Assembly (NCBI GenBank): GCA_021789715.1
Contig: JAJYJE010000030.1
Location: 1 to 8,870 of the forward strand
Direction: 5' to 3'
DNA: 8,870 nt
Source: a bacterium
GTDB taxonomy: Bacteria > Patescibacteriota > Doudnabacteria > UBA920
Positions 1 through 5,734 of this stretch are shown here, in pieces (the first letter of the stretch is position 1; each line of letters opens with the position of its first letter). The position numbers and the translations under genes were made by a program. The notes beneath the pieces are model-generated. The model made no database searches, was not told the origin of the DNA, and was given only the letters and a program-made list of their open reading frames with translations.

Positions 1-1541
1 TCGATAAGCTCGCCCACCGAGCCAACGCAGCTGACATGCCGGCAATCCGGATTGCCGCACTTCCAAAACGGCAGCGCCGTGGCCCAATAACGGTTGCGGG
101 AAATATTCCAATCCGGTGCCGATTCCACGCTCTTGTCGAACCGGCCGAACTTTAAGTGTTCGGGATGCCAATTTATCTCGTCCTTGTTCAGCTGGCGGAG
201 TTTGGCTTTAACTTTTTGAATATTAATAAACCATGCCGGTATGGCATTGTAATAAAGCGGCGTACCGCAGCGATAGCAGTGGGGATAGCTGTGGGTATAA
301 TGGAGAGTTTTGTAAACCAAGTTGCGCTCTTTGAGTTCCCGCAAGACAGTCTTGTCGGCATCCTTAAAGAACATGCCCCGGAGTTGCTGGGGCGCTATCG
401 GCAGATATTGGCCTTTATTATCCAGCATGTCAAGACGGGGCAGATTCTTCGATTTGGCCAGCTCGTAGTCTTCCTCGCCGTACATGGCCGCGTTATGGAC
501 AATGCCGGTACCGTCTTCGGTAGTGACAAAATCCGCCAAGTAGACGCGGTGGGCGCGATTCGGATCCCCGGCCGCGCCCGCAGGCATAGCCGGGCCTCCT
601 TCGCGGCCGTCGGGGATTACGTCGGGATACAGCGGCTCGTACTGCAGCCCCTCCAGCGCGCGGGCCGGAAATTCCGCTATGAGTTCATAGCCGCCTTCCA
701 AGGCATCCAGCCGGTCCTTGGCCAAAATATAGCGCTCTCCGTTATCTTGTTCTGCCAAAACATACTTAATGTCGGGCCCGATGTTAAGCGAGGTGTTGCC
801 AGGCAAAGTCCAGGGCGTCGTTGTCCAGGCCAGCATGAAGGTTTTGTCATTGGTCAGGTCGTTGATGATGCGTTGCCGCGGCAGCAGCTTGAACTTGGCA
901 TAGACCGATTCCTCGGTAACGTCGCGGTAAGAATTATCCATGGCCACTTCAAAATTGGAGATCGGCGTTTCGCAGCGCGGGCAGTACAGCAGCACCTTGC
1001 GATCCTCGTAAACCAGGCCCTTGTCCCAAAACTGCTTTAAGCCCCACCAGACCGATTCCATATAGCTGGTATCCATAGTCTTGTAGGAATTGCTGAATTC
1101 CACCCAGCGGCCCATGCGGCGCACGGTCTTACCCCACTCTTCGGCAAATTTTAAGACGTTATCGCGGCAAATCTGGTTAAAGCGGTCCACGCCGACTTCT
1201 TCGATCTGTTTTTTGCCGGAGATCTTGAGATTCTGTTCGACAATATTTTCAATGGGCAAGCCGTGGCAATCCCAGCCCCAACGTCTCCGGACGTAGCGGC
1301 CCTTCATGGTATAATAGCGGCCGAAGGCGTCTTTTACGGCAGAACCTAAAATATGTCCGTAGTGCGGCAAGCCAGTGGCAAAGGGCGGCCCGTCATAGAA
1401 AATATAGGGTTGCTTGCCCAAAGTCTGCTCGAGCGATTTTTCAAAAACTTTATTGTCATCCCAAAACTTCAAAATGTCTTTTTCAAGCTTATCGAAATTC
1501 GGCGCCCCTCCTTGCTGGTTGTTCTGGTTGTTCTCGGCCAT
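1..1541 (-). CDS. ileS: isoleucyl-tRNA synthetase, N-terminal part (cut by the window edge)
   Basis: Class I aminoacyl-tRNA synthetase that charges tRNA-Ile in the cytoplasm. About 513 codons are present and the frame is open to base 3. The reading frame from ATG 1541 shows YDGPPFATG near residues 49-57, the HIGH-type signature HYGH at about 60-63, the CP1 editing-domain segments WTTTPWTLPGN (about 239-249) and GTGIVH followed by EED (about 344-358), a CYRCGTPL zinc-ribbon-like stretch near 420, and SRNRYWATALPFW close to the break. The KMSKS loop and anticodon-binding domain lie beyond the left edge. The NIVEQNLKISGKKQIEE region resembles the archaeal/eukaryotic-like IleRS class; this is judged by eye. 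It lies downstream of argS on the same strand, separated by 107 bp that is mostly octamer array. There is no Shine-Dalgarno; a TGTTAAAAT box lies 7 nt before the ATG, suggesting a leaderless message. Confidence 0.96.
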   Translation of the reverse strand, partial: MAENNQNNQQGGAPNFDKLEKDILKFWDDNKVFEKSLEQTLGKQPYIFYDGPPFATGLPHYGHILGSAVKDAFGRYYTMKGRYVRRRWGWDCHGLPIENIVEQNLKISGKKQIEEVGVDRFNQICRDNVLKFAEEWGKTVRRMGRWVEFSNSYKTMDTSYMESVWWGLKQFWDKGLVYEDRKVLLYCPRCETPISNFEVAMDNSYRDVTEESVYAKFKLLPRQRIINDLTNDKTFMLAWTTTPWTLPGNTSLNIGPDIKYVLAEQDNGERYILAKDRLDALEGGYELIAEFPARALEGLQYEPLYPDVIPDGREGGPAMPAGAAGDPNRAHRVYLADFVTTEDGTGIVHNAAMYGEEDYELAKSKNLPRLDMLDNKGQYLPIAPQQLRGMFFKDADKTVLRELKERNLVYKTLHYTHSYPHCYRCGTPLYYNAIPAWFINIQKVKAKLRQLNKDEINWHPEHLKFGRFDKSVESAPDWNISRNRYWATALPFWKCGNPDCRHVSCVGSVGELI

Positions 1542-1548
1542 AGGTGTT

Positions 1549-1557
1549 ATTTTAACA
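1549..1557 (-). promoter_or_regulatory. extended -10 of a probable leaderless ileS promoter
   Basis: Reading the minus strand, TGTTAAAAT ends 7 nt before the ileS ATG. The TG lies in the first unit of the adjoining octamer array. No convincing -35 is visible 16-18 bp upstream. The same spacing recurs at other genes in this window, which is the main support. Confidence 0.45.
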
Positions 1558-1639
1558 TTTGATCATTTGAACATTTGATCATTTGAACATTTGATCATTT
1601 GAACAGATGATTAAATGATCAGATGATGAGATGGTTAGT
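1552..1639. repeat. octamer array A (TGATCANN units) between argS and ileS
   Basis: Eleven 8-bp units in perfect phase: TGAT/TGAA-type units start at 1560, 1568, 1576, 1584, 1592, 1600, 1608, 1616 and 1624, with weaker edge units at 1552 and 1632. The left part alternates TGATCATT and TGAACATT; the right part is more diverged (TGATTAAA, TGATCAGA, TGATGAGA). It fills almost the whole spacer between the argS stop and the ileS start. It is far too short in period for CRISPR and has no unique spacers. Confidence 0.9.
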
Positions 1640-1648
1640 TGCTAAAGT

Positions 1649-3412
1649 CTACATTTCCTCCGGGGCCTCTATCCCTAACAGGTAAAGTCCATTTTTGATT
1701 ACTTGCGCCGTGGCGGTAATCAGGCGCAGCCGGAACGATCGCAGCGCTTCATCTTTTTCCTGCAAGACTGGAACTTCCTGGTAAAAAGAATTGAAGGCCT
1801 GCGACAGTTCGAACAGATAATTACACAACTGATTAGGCAGATAATCCTGAGCGACTTGCTGCAAAACTTCCGAATACTGATTAAGCTTGCGGAGGACGCC
1901 GAGCTCATGAGGCATGAGGGATAAGGGAGCAGGCTCTATTGCCTGTTCCCTGCTGCCTGTTCCCTGCTGCCTGTTCCCTGCTGCCTTCCTTAATATCCCA
2001 TGTATTCTCGCATGCGTGTACTGCAGGTACGGCCCGGTGTTGCCTTCAAAGCTTAGTGCCTTATCCCAGGTAAAGACGATTTCGGTTTTGCGGTTATGCG
2101 ATAAATCAAAATATTTGATAGCGGCCAGCGCGACCAGCCGGGCGACGGCGTTTTTGTTCTCCAATTCCGGATTTTTGGCTTCGATGATCTTAAGCGCGCG
2201 CTTTTCGGCTTCATCAAAAAGATTTTGCAGGCTAACCGTTGTGCCCTTGCGCGTGGAGATCGCGCCCTCCGGCAGACTCATAAAGCCGAAGTCGACATGC
2301 TGGACTGCCGCGGGATCGGTAATATATCCGGCACGGGCCGAAATTTCGAACACCTGGTCAAAATGGTGGGACTGGCGGTTATCAACCACATACAGTGCCT
2401 TACTGATATGCATTTCTCCGAGGCGGTATTTAACCGTGGCCAAATCACGCAATAAATATGTAGTAGCGCCGTCCGATTTAACAAGCACCGCCACGCCCAG
2501 CTTTTTATCTTCCAAATCTACAATCTGCGCGCCCTGGGATTCCACCAGCAGGCCCTTTAGTTTTAAATCTGACAGCACTCCGGGCATCTTATCTTCATAA
2601 AAACTTTCGCCCATATTGTGGCCAAAAGGCAAAACTTCCAAGAGCTGGCGGTAGCGCTCAAAATCCCCCAGCGACAAATCCACGAACTTTTGCCAAAGCC
2701 GGCGGTTTTCGGTATCACCCTTTTCCAGTTTGGCGAACTCCTGTTTGGCCTGCTCCCGTAATTCTTCCTTATTTTCTATCATTGTATTGGCATCCACATA
2801 CAAGCGATTCAGAGCCGTAATATAATCCGCTGGATGCGACGCAACAATCTTATCGCCCTCTAAATGCTTGTACGCCCATATCAGGATGCCGAACTGCGTT
2901 CCCCAGTCGCCGATGTGGGTATCGGAGACGGCTTTAAATCCTTGGGACTTCAAAATGCGGAGCAAACAGTCGCCAATGACCGCGCTGCGCAAATGGCCGA
3001 CATGCGGCGGCTTGGCCACGTTATTCTGAAAGTACTCCACGACTACACTTTTGCCTTGGCCGGTTATTGAACAGCCGAACAGATCGCCCTGTTCCAGAAT
3101 CTTGTTCAAATTTCCCGAAAGATATTCCTGCGACAGGCGGAAATTAATAAAACCGCCGGCAACCGTAACTTCGGCGAAGACTTTTTTGGCATCAATCTTT
3201 TGCACCGCCTCGCTAATCTTTTGTGCTACTTCCGGCGGGGCCACTTTGAGTTTCTTTGCCAAAATCAAAGAGACATTGGTCGCGTAGTCGCCAAAGCGCT
3301 GATCAGGAACGGTAATATCAGGCGACCGATCCAAATGTGAGGTTAATTTAAGCTCCGAAAGGCTGCTGGCCAGCAGATGTTCCAAATATAATTTTGATGT
3401 TTCACTCGGCAT
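1649..3412 (-). CDS. argS: arginyl-tRNA synthetase
   Basis: Class I synthetase for tRNA-Arg, 587 aa, a normal length for the family. An N-terminal additional domain (LYLEHLL...FGDYATNVSLILAKKL, about 1-105) precedes the catalytic core with KPPHVGHLRS (HIGH motif, H137 to H140) and SDTHIGDWGTQFG. The KMSKS loop reads STRKG (386-390) and lacks the first lysine, which is common in ArgRS. NTGPYLQYTHARIHGILRKA leads into the C-terminal DALR anticodon-binding domain ending at EAPEEM. The frame stays open 37 codons upstream to 3523, but I chose ATG 3412: the protein then begins MPSETSKLYLEHLL like other ArgRS, and -10 boxes lie just upstream, inside the longer version. An odd insertion at about residues 477-491, encoded by a 14-bp tandem repeat, sits between the catalytic and DALR domains. 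The stop is TAG. Confidence 0.96.
   Translation of the reverse strand: MPSETSKLYLEHLLASSLSELKLTSHLDRSPDITVPDQRFGDYATNVSLILAKKLKVAPPEVAQKISEAVQKIDAKKVFAEVTVAGGFINFRLSQEYLSGNLNKILEQGDLFGCSITGQGKSVVVEYFQNNVAKPPHVGHLRSAVIGDCLLRILKSQGFKAVSDTHIGDWGTQFGILIWAYKHLEGDKIVASHPADYITALNRLYVDANTMIENKEELREQAKQEFAKLEKGDTENRRLWQKFVDLSLGDFERYRQLLEVLPFGHNMGESFYEDKMPGVLSDLKLKGLLVESQGAQIVDLEDKKLGVAVLVKSDGATTYLLRDLATVKYRLGEMHISKALYVVDNRQSHHFDQVFEISARAGYITDPAAVQHVDFGFMSLPEGAISTRKGTTVSLQNLFDEAEKRALKIIEAKNPELENKNAVARLVALAAIKYFDLSHNRKTEIVFTWDKALSFEGNTGPYLQYTHARIHGILRKAAGNRQQGTGSREQAIEPAPLSLMPHELGVLRKLNQYSEVLQQVAQDYLPNQLCNYLFELSQAFNSFYQEVPVLQEKDEALRSFRLRLITATAQVIKNGLYLLGIEAPEEM
1940..1985. repeat. 14-bp tandem repeat inside argS, 3.3 copies
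   Basis: The unit TGCCTGTTCCCTGC (plus strand) starts at 1940, 1954 and 1968 with no mismatch, followed by TGCC. Because 14 is not divisible by 3, the copies are read in three different frames, giving a low-complexity peptide (GNRQQGTGSREQA); three copies together make 42 bp and keep the argS frame. It lies at the junction between the catalytic and DALR domains. Confidence 0.92.
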
Positions 3413-3419
3413 AAAGATA

Positions 3420-3454
3420 GCTATACTATAGCATAAAAGCCATTGTTTCATCAA
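3420..3454 (-). promoter_or_regulatory. argS promoter region
   Basis: On the minus strand, TTGATG (3454-3449) is followed after 18 bp by TATAGT (3430-3425) with an extended TGC in front. This would start transcription a few bases before the argS ATG. An overlapping TATAGC (3425-3420) lies exactly 7 nt before the ATG and would give a leaderless transcript. No Shine-Dalgarno is present. Both -10 boxes fall inside the longer argS reading frame, supporting the 3412 start. Confidence 0.5.
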
Positions 3455-3510
3455 ACAAAAAGCGGGCCCAAACCGGCACCCGCGAGTGGAAAAAGATATC
3501 CACGAAAAGA

Positions 3511-3720
3511 TTAGGGGGGACAAAATTTCCCATCTCTTCTGCTTGCCTGCGTTTGCAGGACAAAATCATTTCCTCCTTGGGGTATATAAAGCAGGGGCAT
3601 CTCACCCGGCTTGCTATGGCATCGAGTGCATCGGCCATCCCGAAATACCATTTCCCCGCCACAAGTCAAACACCAACCCAACCGCTCTGCACCGCAACAA
3701 CCCGGACAATACGTCGGCAT
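3511..3720 (-). CDS. small zinc-ribbon protein of unknown function (69 aa)
   Basis: Not recognised as a named family. The cysteines C5, C8, C9, C17, C20, C30 and C33 are arranged as CPGCC, CLTC and CTRC; C17-x2-C20-x9-C30-x2-C33 is a typical zinc-ribbon spacing, with an extra CxxCC knuckle at the N-terminus. The C-terminal half carries no motif, has a shifted overlapping open frame and contains a small hairpin, so a frameshift there cannot be excluded. The start at 3720 is supported by an extended -10 TGGTATAAT ending 8 nt from the ATG, and by 13 bases shared with the argS start (ATCTTTATGCCGA). It lies 98 bp upstream of argS on the same strand and diverges from smpB. A role as a nucleic-acid-binding accessory is speculation. 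Confidence 0.55.
   Translation of the reverse strand: MPTYCPGCCGAERLGWCLTCGGEMVFRDGRCTRCHSKPGEMPLLYIPQGGNDFVLQTQASRRDGKFCPP
3546..3559. repeat. short perfect hairpin CCTGC-GTTT-GCAGG
   Basis: A 5-bp perfect stem with a 4-nt loop inside the 3' half of the zinc-ribbon ORF. There is no adjacent T-tract, so it is not a terminator. It might be a small dispersed palindrome, but only one copy is in view. Confidence 0.4.
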
Positions 3721-3727
3721 AAAGATG

Positions 3728-3736
3728 ATTATACCA
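3728..3736 (-). promoter_or_regulatory. extended -10 of the zinc-ribbon gene promoter
   Basis: The minus strand reads TGGTATAAT, a consensus -10 with an extended TGn, ending 7 nt before the ATG at 3720. The -35 region is AT-rich without a clear hexamer, as expected for extended -10 promoters. The implied transcript is leaderless or nearly so. Confidence 0.6.
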
Positions 3737-3766
3737 AATTTTATGCTTAATTTATAGTTCTAATCG

Positions 3767-3775
3767 TGGTATGAT
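3767..3775 (+). promoter_or_regulatory. extended -10 of the smpB promoter
   Basis: TGGTATGAT ends 6 nt before the smpB ATG at 3782. It faces the near-identical TGGTATAAT of the divergent gene, with the two -10 hexamers about 36 bp apart. There is no Shine-Dalgarno between it and the start, so a leaderless mRNA is likely. Confidence 0.6.
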
Positions 3776-3781
3776 ATAGCT

Positions 3782-4219
3782 ATGAAAATCCTCGCCAAAA
3801 ACCAGCGCGCAAATTTTGATTATGACATTAAAGATACTTTTGTCGCGGGGATGGTCTTGAGCGGGCCGGAGGTTAAATCCGTCAAGAACGGCAATGTTTC
3901 GCTCACCGGCAGCTACGTTACCGTTTCCGGCGGCGGCGCCAGTTTGATCAATTGCCACATAGGTCCCTACAAGTACGCGCCCAATGAATCCTACAATCCT
4001 ACCCGTACCAGGCAGCTCTTGCTTAACCGCCGCGAAATTAGCCAGCTGCTTGGCAAAGAAAAAGGGCTCGTGATTATCCCCTTGGAAATTTTCCAGGGCG
4101 CGCGCGGCCTGCTTAAGCTTAAAGTGGGCGTAGGCAAAACGCGGAAGAAAATCGACAAGCGGGAATACATTAAAAAGCGGGAAAGCCAAAAGGAGATCCG
4201 GAAACATACTAACATTTAG
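3782..4219 (+). CDS. smpB: SsrA-binding protein SmpB
   Basis: Partner of tmRNA in trans-translation: it binds the tRNA-like domain of SsrA and helps rescue stalled ribosomes in the cytoplasm. At 145 aa it has the usual length. Visible family features are AGMVLSGPEVKSVKNG (22-37; usually GxEVKS), NCHIGPY (57-63), RQLLLNRREI (77-86), KGLVIIPLEIF (94-104), GKTRKKIDKRE (118-128) and the basic tail KKRESQKEIRK (131-141) that reaches the decoding centre. No ssrA gene is visible here. The last residues, TNI, and the TAG stop are encoded by the beginning of octamer array B, so the repeat has shaped the extreme C-terminus. Expression is probably from the leaderless promoter at 3767. Confidence 0.97.
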   Translation: MKILAKNQRANFDYDIKDTFVAGMVLSGPEVKSVKNGNVSLTGSYVTVSGGGASLINCHIGPYKYAPNESYNPTRTRQLLLNRREISQLLGKEKGLVIIPLEIFQGARGLLKLKVGVGKTRKKIDKREYIKKRESQKEIRKHTNI

Positions 4220-4297
4220 TCATTTGATCATTTAAACATTTGATCATCTGATCATCAGAGCAACTTAAACATTTGATAATTTAAGTATCTGATCATG
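4209..4297. repeat. octamer array B between smpB and the four-helix-bundle gene
   Basis: Units start at 4209, 4217, 4225, 4233, 4241, 4249 and 4257, then after a one-base slip at 4266, 4274, 4282 and 4290. Typical units are TAGTCATT, TGATCATT, TAAACATT, TGATCATC and TGATAATT. The array overlaps the smpB stop (TAG of the 4217 unit) and ends in TGATCATG, whose ATG is the likely start of the next gene. Confidence 0.88.
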
Positions 4298-4654
4298 GGA
4301 ACACAAAGCACATACGTGGATCAGCTAAAAAACAAAATGGATGCCTATGTGCACTTTGTTTACCGACTGACAAAACAATTTCCAAAAGACGAGCTTTACG
4401 GCTGCACTTCCCAGTTACGCCGCGCCTCTCTTTCAATAGTACTCAATTTTATAGAAGGTTTTGCTAGGAAAAAAACCGCAGTTAAACGAAACTTTTGGGA
4501 AATATCTTATGGCTCGTTACAGGAATCGAAATATCTGATTTCGTTTAGCTTTTCGGAAAATTACTTCAGCGAAACCGAGTACAAACAAGCAAGCATAATG
4601 GCCGAAGAAATTTGGGCCATGCTTTGGCGGGCCCTGGAGCCTCTTCATGATTAA
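4295..4654 (+). CDS. four-helix-bundle protein (S23 / 23S rRNA intervening-sequence protein type)
   Basis: 119 aa, the usual size for the family of four-helix-bundle proteins first seen in 23S rRNA intervening sequences and related to the Avd accessory proteins of diversity-generating retroelements. The signature is FPKDELYGCTSQLRRASLSI (29-48) followed by NFIEGFARKK (51-60), matching the family's FPxxExxxLxxQxRRAaxSIxxNIaEG pattern; I and A are replaced by F and I in the NIAEG part. Function is not firmly known; the fold forms basic oligomers that can bind nucleic acid. The base composition is clearly lower in GC than its neighbours (38% in 4301-4360 and 33% in 4441-4500, against 67% in 4921-4980, by hand count), suggesting acquisition. 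Both start and stop codons lie inside octamer arrays, and no Shine-Dalgarno is visible. An internal ATG at 4337 would truncate helix 1. Confidence 0.88.
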   Translation: MGTQSTYVDQLKNKMDAYVHFVYRLTKQFPKDELYGCTSQLRRASLSIVLNFIEGFARKKTAVKRNFWEISYGSLQESKYLISFSFSENYFSETEYKQASIMAEEIWAMLWRALEPLHD

Positions 4655-4687
4655 ATGATCAAATGATCGTATGATCATATGATCTGA
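4648..4687. repeat. octamer array C between the four-helix-bundle and nuclease genes
   Basis: Five units in perfect phase at 4648, 4656, 4664, 4672 and 4680: TGATTAAA, TGATCAAA, TGATCGTA, TGATCATA, TGATCTGA. The TAA in the first unit is the stop codon of the upstream gene. The last unit runs into GAGGG, the Shine-Dalgarno of the next gene. Confidence 0.9.
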
Positions 4688-4690
4688 GGG
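4686..4690 (+). promoter_or_regulatory. ribosome binding site of the nuclease gene
   Basis: GAGGG is placed 6 nt before ATG 4697, in a window where many starts lack such a site. It fixes the start and fits translation as a downstream operon gene. Confidence 0.6.
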
Positions 4691-4696
4691 TCTGTC

Positions 4697-5248
4697 ATGT
4701 CAATCAAAAAAGAGGGAATTTATATTGCGATCATCATCTTCCTGATCGCCGCCTGCGCCCAGTTTTACTATTCCTACCGTTATCTGCCGCAGCACCAGAT
4801 CGCGGTTTACTATAACCACGACCGGCAGCTGAACGGAGAAGTTATCCAAACCATCCGCGACGCGGACAGGTTCGTCTACTTTGCCATCTACACCTTCACC
4901 AGGCAAGATATCAAAGACGCGCTGCTGGCCGCCAAATACCGCGGGCTGGCCGTCGTAGGCTTGACAGACCGGGAACAGACGGCGAATACCGATCTCCAGC
5001 AACGAATCATCAAAGAACTGCGCGATAGCGGCATTCCCGTATTTGAACAGGACCACGGCGGCATCATGCACACCAAAGTCGTTGTTACGGAAAAAGCTTA
5101 CGCCTCCGGTTCATACAACTGGACCACGGCGGCCACTAATATTAATGACGAAGTCCTGGAAGTCGGCCGCGACCAAAGCGTGCGCCAATCTTATCAAAAA
5201 ATCCTGGAAGAAATGTTCCAAAAGTACGGCTCATGGCAGCCGTCTTAA
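4697..5248 (+). CDS. membrane-anchored phospholipase-D-like nuclease (single HxK motif, Nuc type)
   Basis: 183 aa. An N-terminal uncleaved anchor (about 7-26, IYIAIIIFLIAACAQF) is followed by one PLD-like domain of the Nuc type, which dimerises to build one active site and hydrolyses phosphodiesters, usually nucleic acid. Domain marks: VYYNHDRQLNGEVIQTI, FVYFAIYTFTRQDIKDAL, then HTKVVVTEKAYASGSYNWT, where H125 and K127 are catalytic and GSYN (138-141) is the following conserved GSxN. The expected aspartate of HxKx4D is replaced by glutamate (E132). IAFTF-like (here AIYTF) and NDEVLEVG segments match the family. The protein probably faces the cell exterior and might process external or taken-up DNA; substrate and direction are inference. 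A GAGGG Shine-Dalgarno lies 6 nt upstream of the start. Confidence 0.88.
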   Translation: MSIKKEGIYIAIIIFLIAACAQFYYSYRYLPQHQIAVYYNHDRQLNGEVIQTIRDADRFVYFAIYTFTRQDIKDALLAAKYRGLAVVGLTDREQTANTDLQQRIIKELRDSGIPVFEQDHGGIMHTKVVVTEKAYASGSYNWTTAATNINDEVLEVGRDQSVRQSYQKILEEMFQKYGSWQPS

Positions 5249-5254
5249 ATGCAC

Positions 5255-5313
5255 TGGCATAATCGCCATGGTTCATAATCGACATGAGCAACTTATGGCA
5301 ATTCTGGCAATTA
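5255..5313. repeat. loose short-unit repeat (CATAATCG and TGGCAATT motifs)
   Basis: CATAATCGCCATG (5258-5270) recurs 16 bp later as CATAATCGACATG (5274-5286), and TGGCAATTC at 5296 is followed directly by TGGCAATTA at 5305. It occupies the spacer after the nuclease gene, where an octamer array might have been expected, but its sequence is different. Confidence 0.5.
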
Positions 5314-5336
5314 CATCTATTATATCAACAGATTTG

Positions 5337-5345
5337 TGCTATAAT
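5337..5345 (+). promoter_or_regulatory. extended -10 promoter before the 88-aa membrane protein
   Basis: TGCTATAAT is a consensus -10 with extended TGn. The expected start near 5352 leaves a leader of about 28 nt to ATG 5380. No good -35 is present at 16-18 bp. It suggests that 5380 begins a new transcription unit. Confidence 0.6.
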
Positions 5346-5379
5346 TAAGGCACGATTTGTTAACTCTCGATTTTAACCT

Positions 5380-5646
5380 ATGGACCAATTCTATAAAATG
5401 GACGTGTTCTTCTTTGTAGCCACAGTTGCAACCGCGGTGCTGGCGGCGCTCGTGGCCATAGCCGCCATTTATGTCATAAAAATCCTGCGCGACGTCAAAT
5501 ACATCACTAAGAAAGCCCGCGCCGAAGCCGACATAATCTCCGGCGAACTCAGCGAGCTCCGCGAGAACGTTAAAGAACAAGGCGCAAAGCTTAAATTTTT
5601 CAACAGCTTCTTTAAGAACGTGTATAAAAAGAGTAAAAAAGCATAA
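5380..5646 (+). CDS. small single-pass membrane protein with coiled coil (88 aa)
   Basis: Hypothetical membrane protein; the architecture is reminiscent of DUF948-like proteins and of short proteins common in Patescibacteria. One transmembrane helix (about 9-33, VFFFVATVATAVLAALVAI) is followed by a charged helical segment (about 38-72, with GELSELRENVKEQGAKL) likely to form a coiled coil, and a basic tail (KNVYKKSKKA). There is no enzymatic motif. It is the first gene after the 5337 promoter, followed 88 bp later by another small membrane protein, across array D; both may serve the cell envelope. An in-frame ATG at 5398 (M7) is an alternative start. No Shine-Dalgarno is seen. Confidence 0.8.
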   Translation: MDQFYKMDVFFFVATVATAVLAALVAIAAIYVIKILRDVKYITKKARAEADIISGELSELRENVKEQGAKLKFFNSFFKNVYKKSKKA

Positions 5647-5652
5647 TATTCA

Positions 5653-5724
5653 TGATCATTTTATCATCTGAACATTTGAACATATGATCAAATGATCATA
5701 TGATTACATGATCAGATGAACGGA
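5653..5724. repeat. octamer array D between the two small membrane-protein genes
   Basis: Nine units in perfect phase from 5653 to 5717: TGATCATT, TTATCATC, TGAACATT, TGAACATA, TGATCAAA, TGATCATA, TGATTACA, TGATCAGA, TGAACGGA. The last unit merges into the Shine-Dalgarno of the following gene. Confidence 0.9.
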
Positions 5725-5729
5725 AAGGA
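5722..5729 (+). promoter_or_regulatory. ribosome binding site GGAAAGGA
   Basis: A strong purine-rich site, 5 nt before ATG 5735, starting within the last array unit. It decides the start of the 127-aa gene. Confidence 0.75.
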
Positions 5730-5734
5730 CCCTT

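Noticed and set aside
156..1040. 294-codon plus-strand open frame
   Set aside because: It lies antisense to ileS, whose motifs (HYGH, WTTTPWTLPGN, GTGIVH) are unmistakable on the minus strand; the plus-strand peptide has no family signal.
1552..1639. CRISPR array
   Set aside because: The 8-bp units are contiguous with no unique spacers, and no cas gene is present.
1914..2600. 228-codon plus-strand open frame
   Set aside because: Antisense to argS and beginning in the 14-bp repeat; a serine/alanine-rich shadow peptide with no motif.
3413..3523. 37-codon N-terminal extension of argS to ATG 3523
   Set aside because: Contains the promoter boxes, is rich in Cys/Phe/Trp, unlike any ArgRS N-terminus, and the family alignment begins at MPSETSK.
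3752..4207. 151-codon minus-strand open frame
   Set aside because: Exactly antisense to smpB, which shows all family motifs.
4700..5071. Minus-strand open frame antisense to the nuclease gene
   Set aside because: A shadow of a well-supported PLD-like coding region with its own Shine-Dalgarno.
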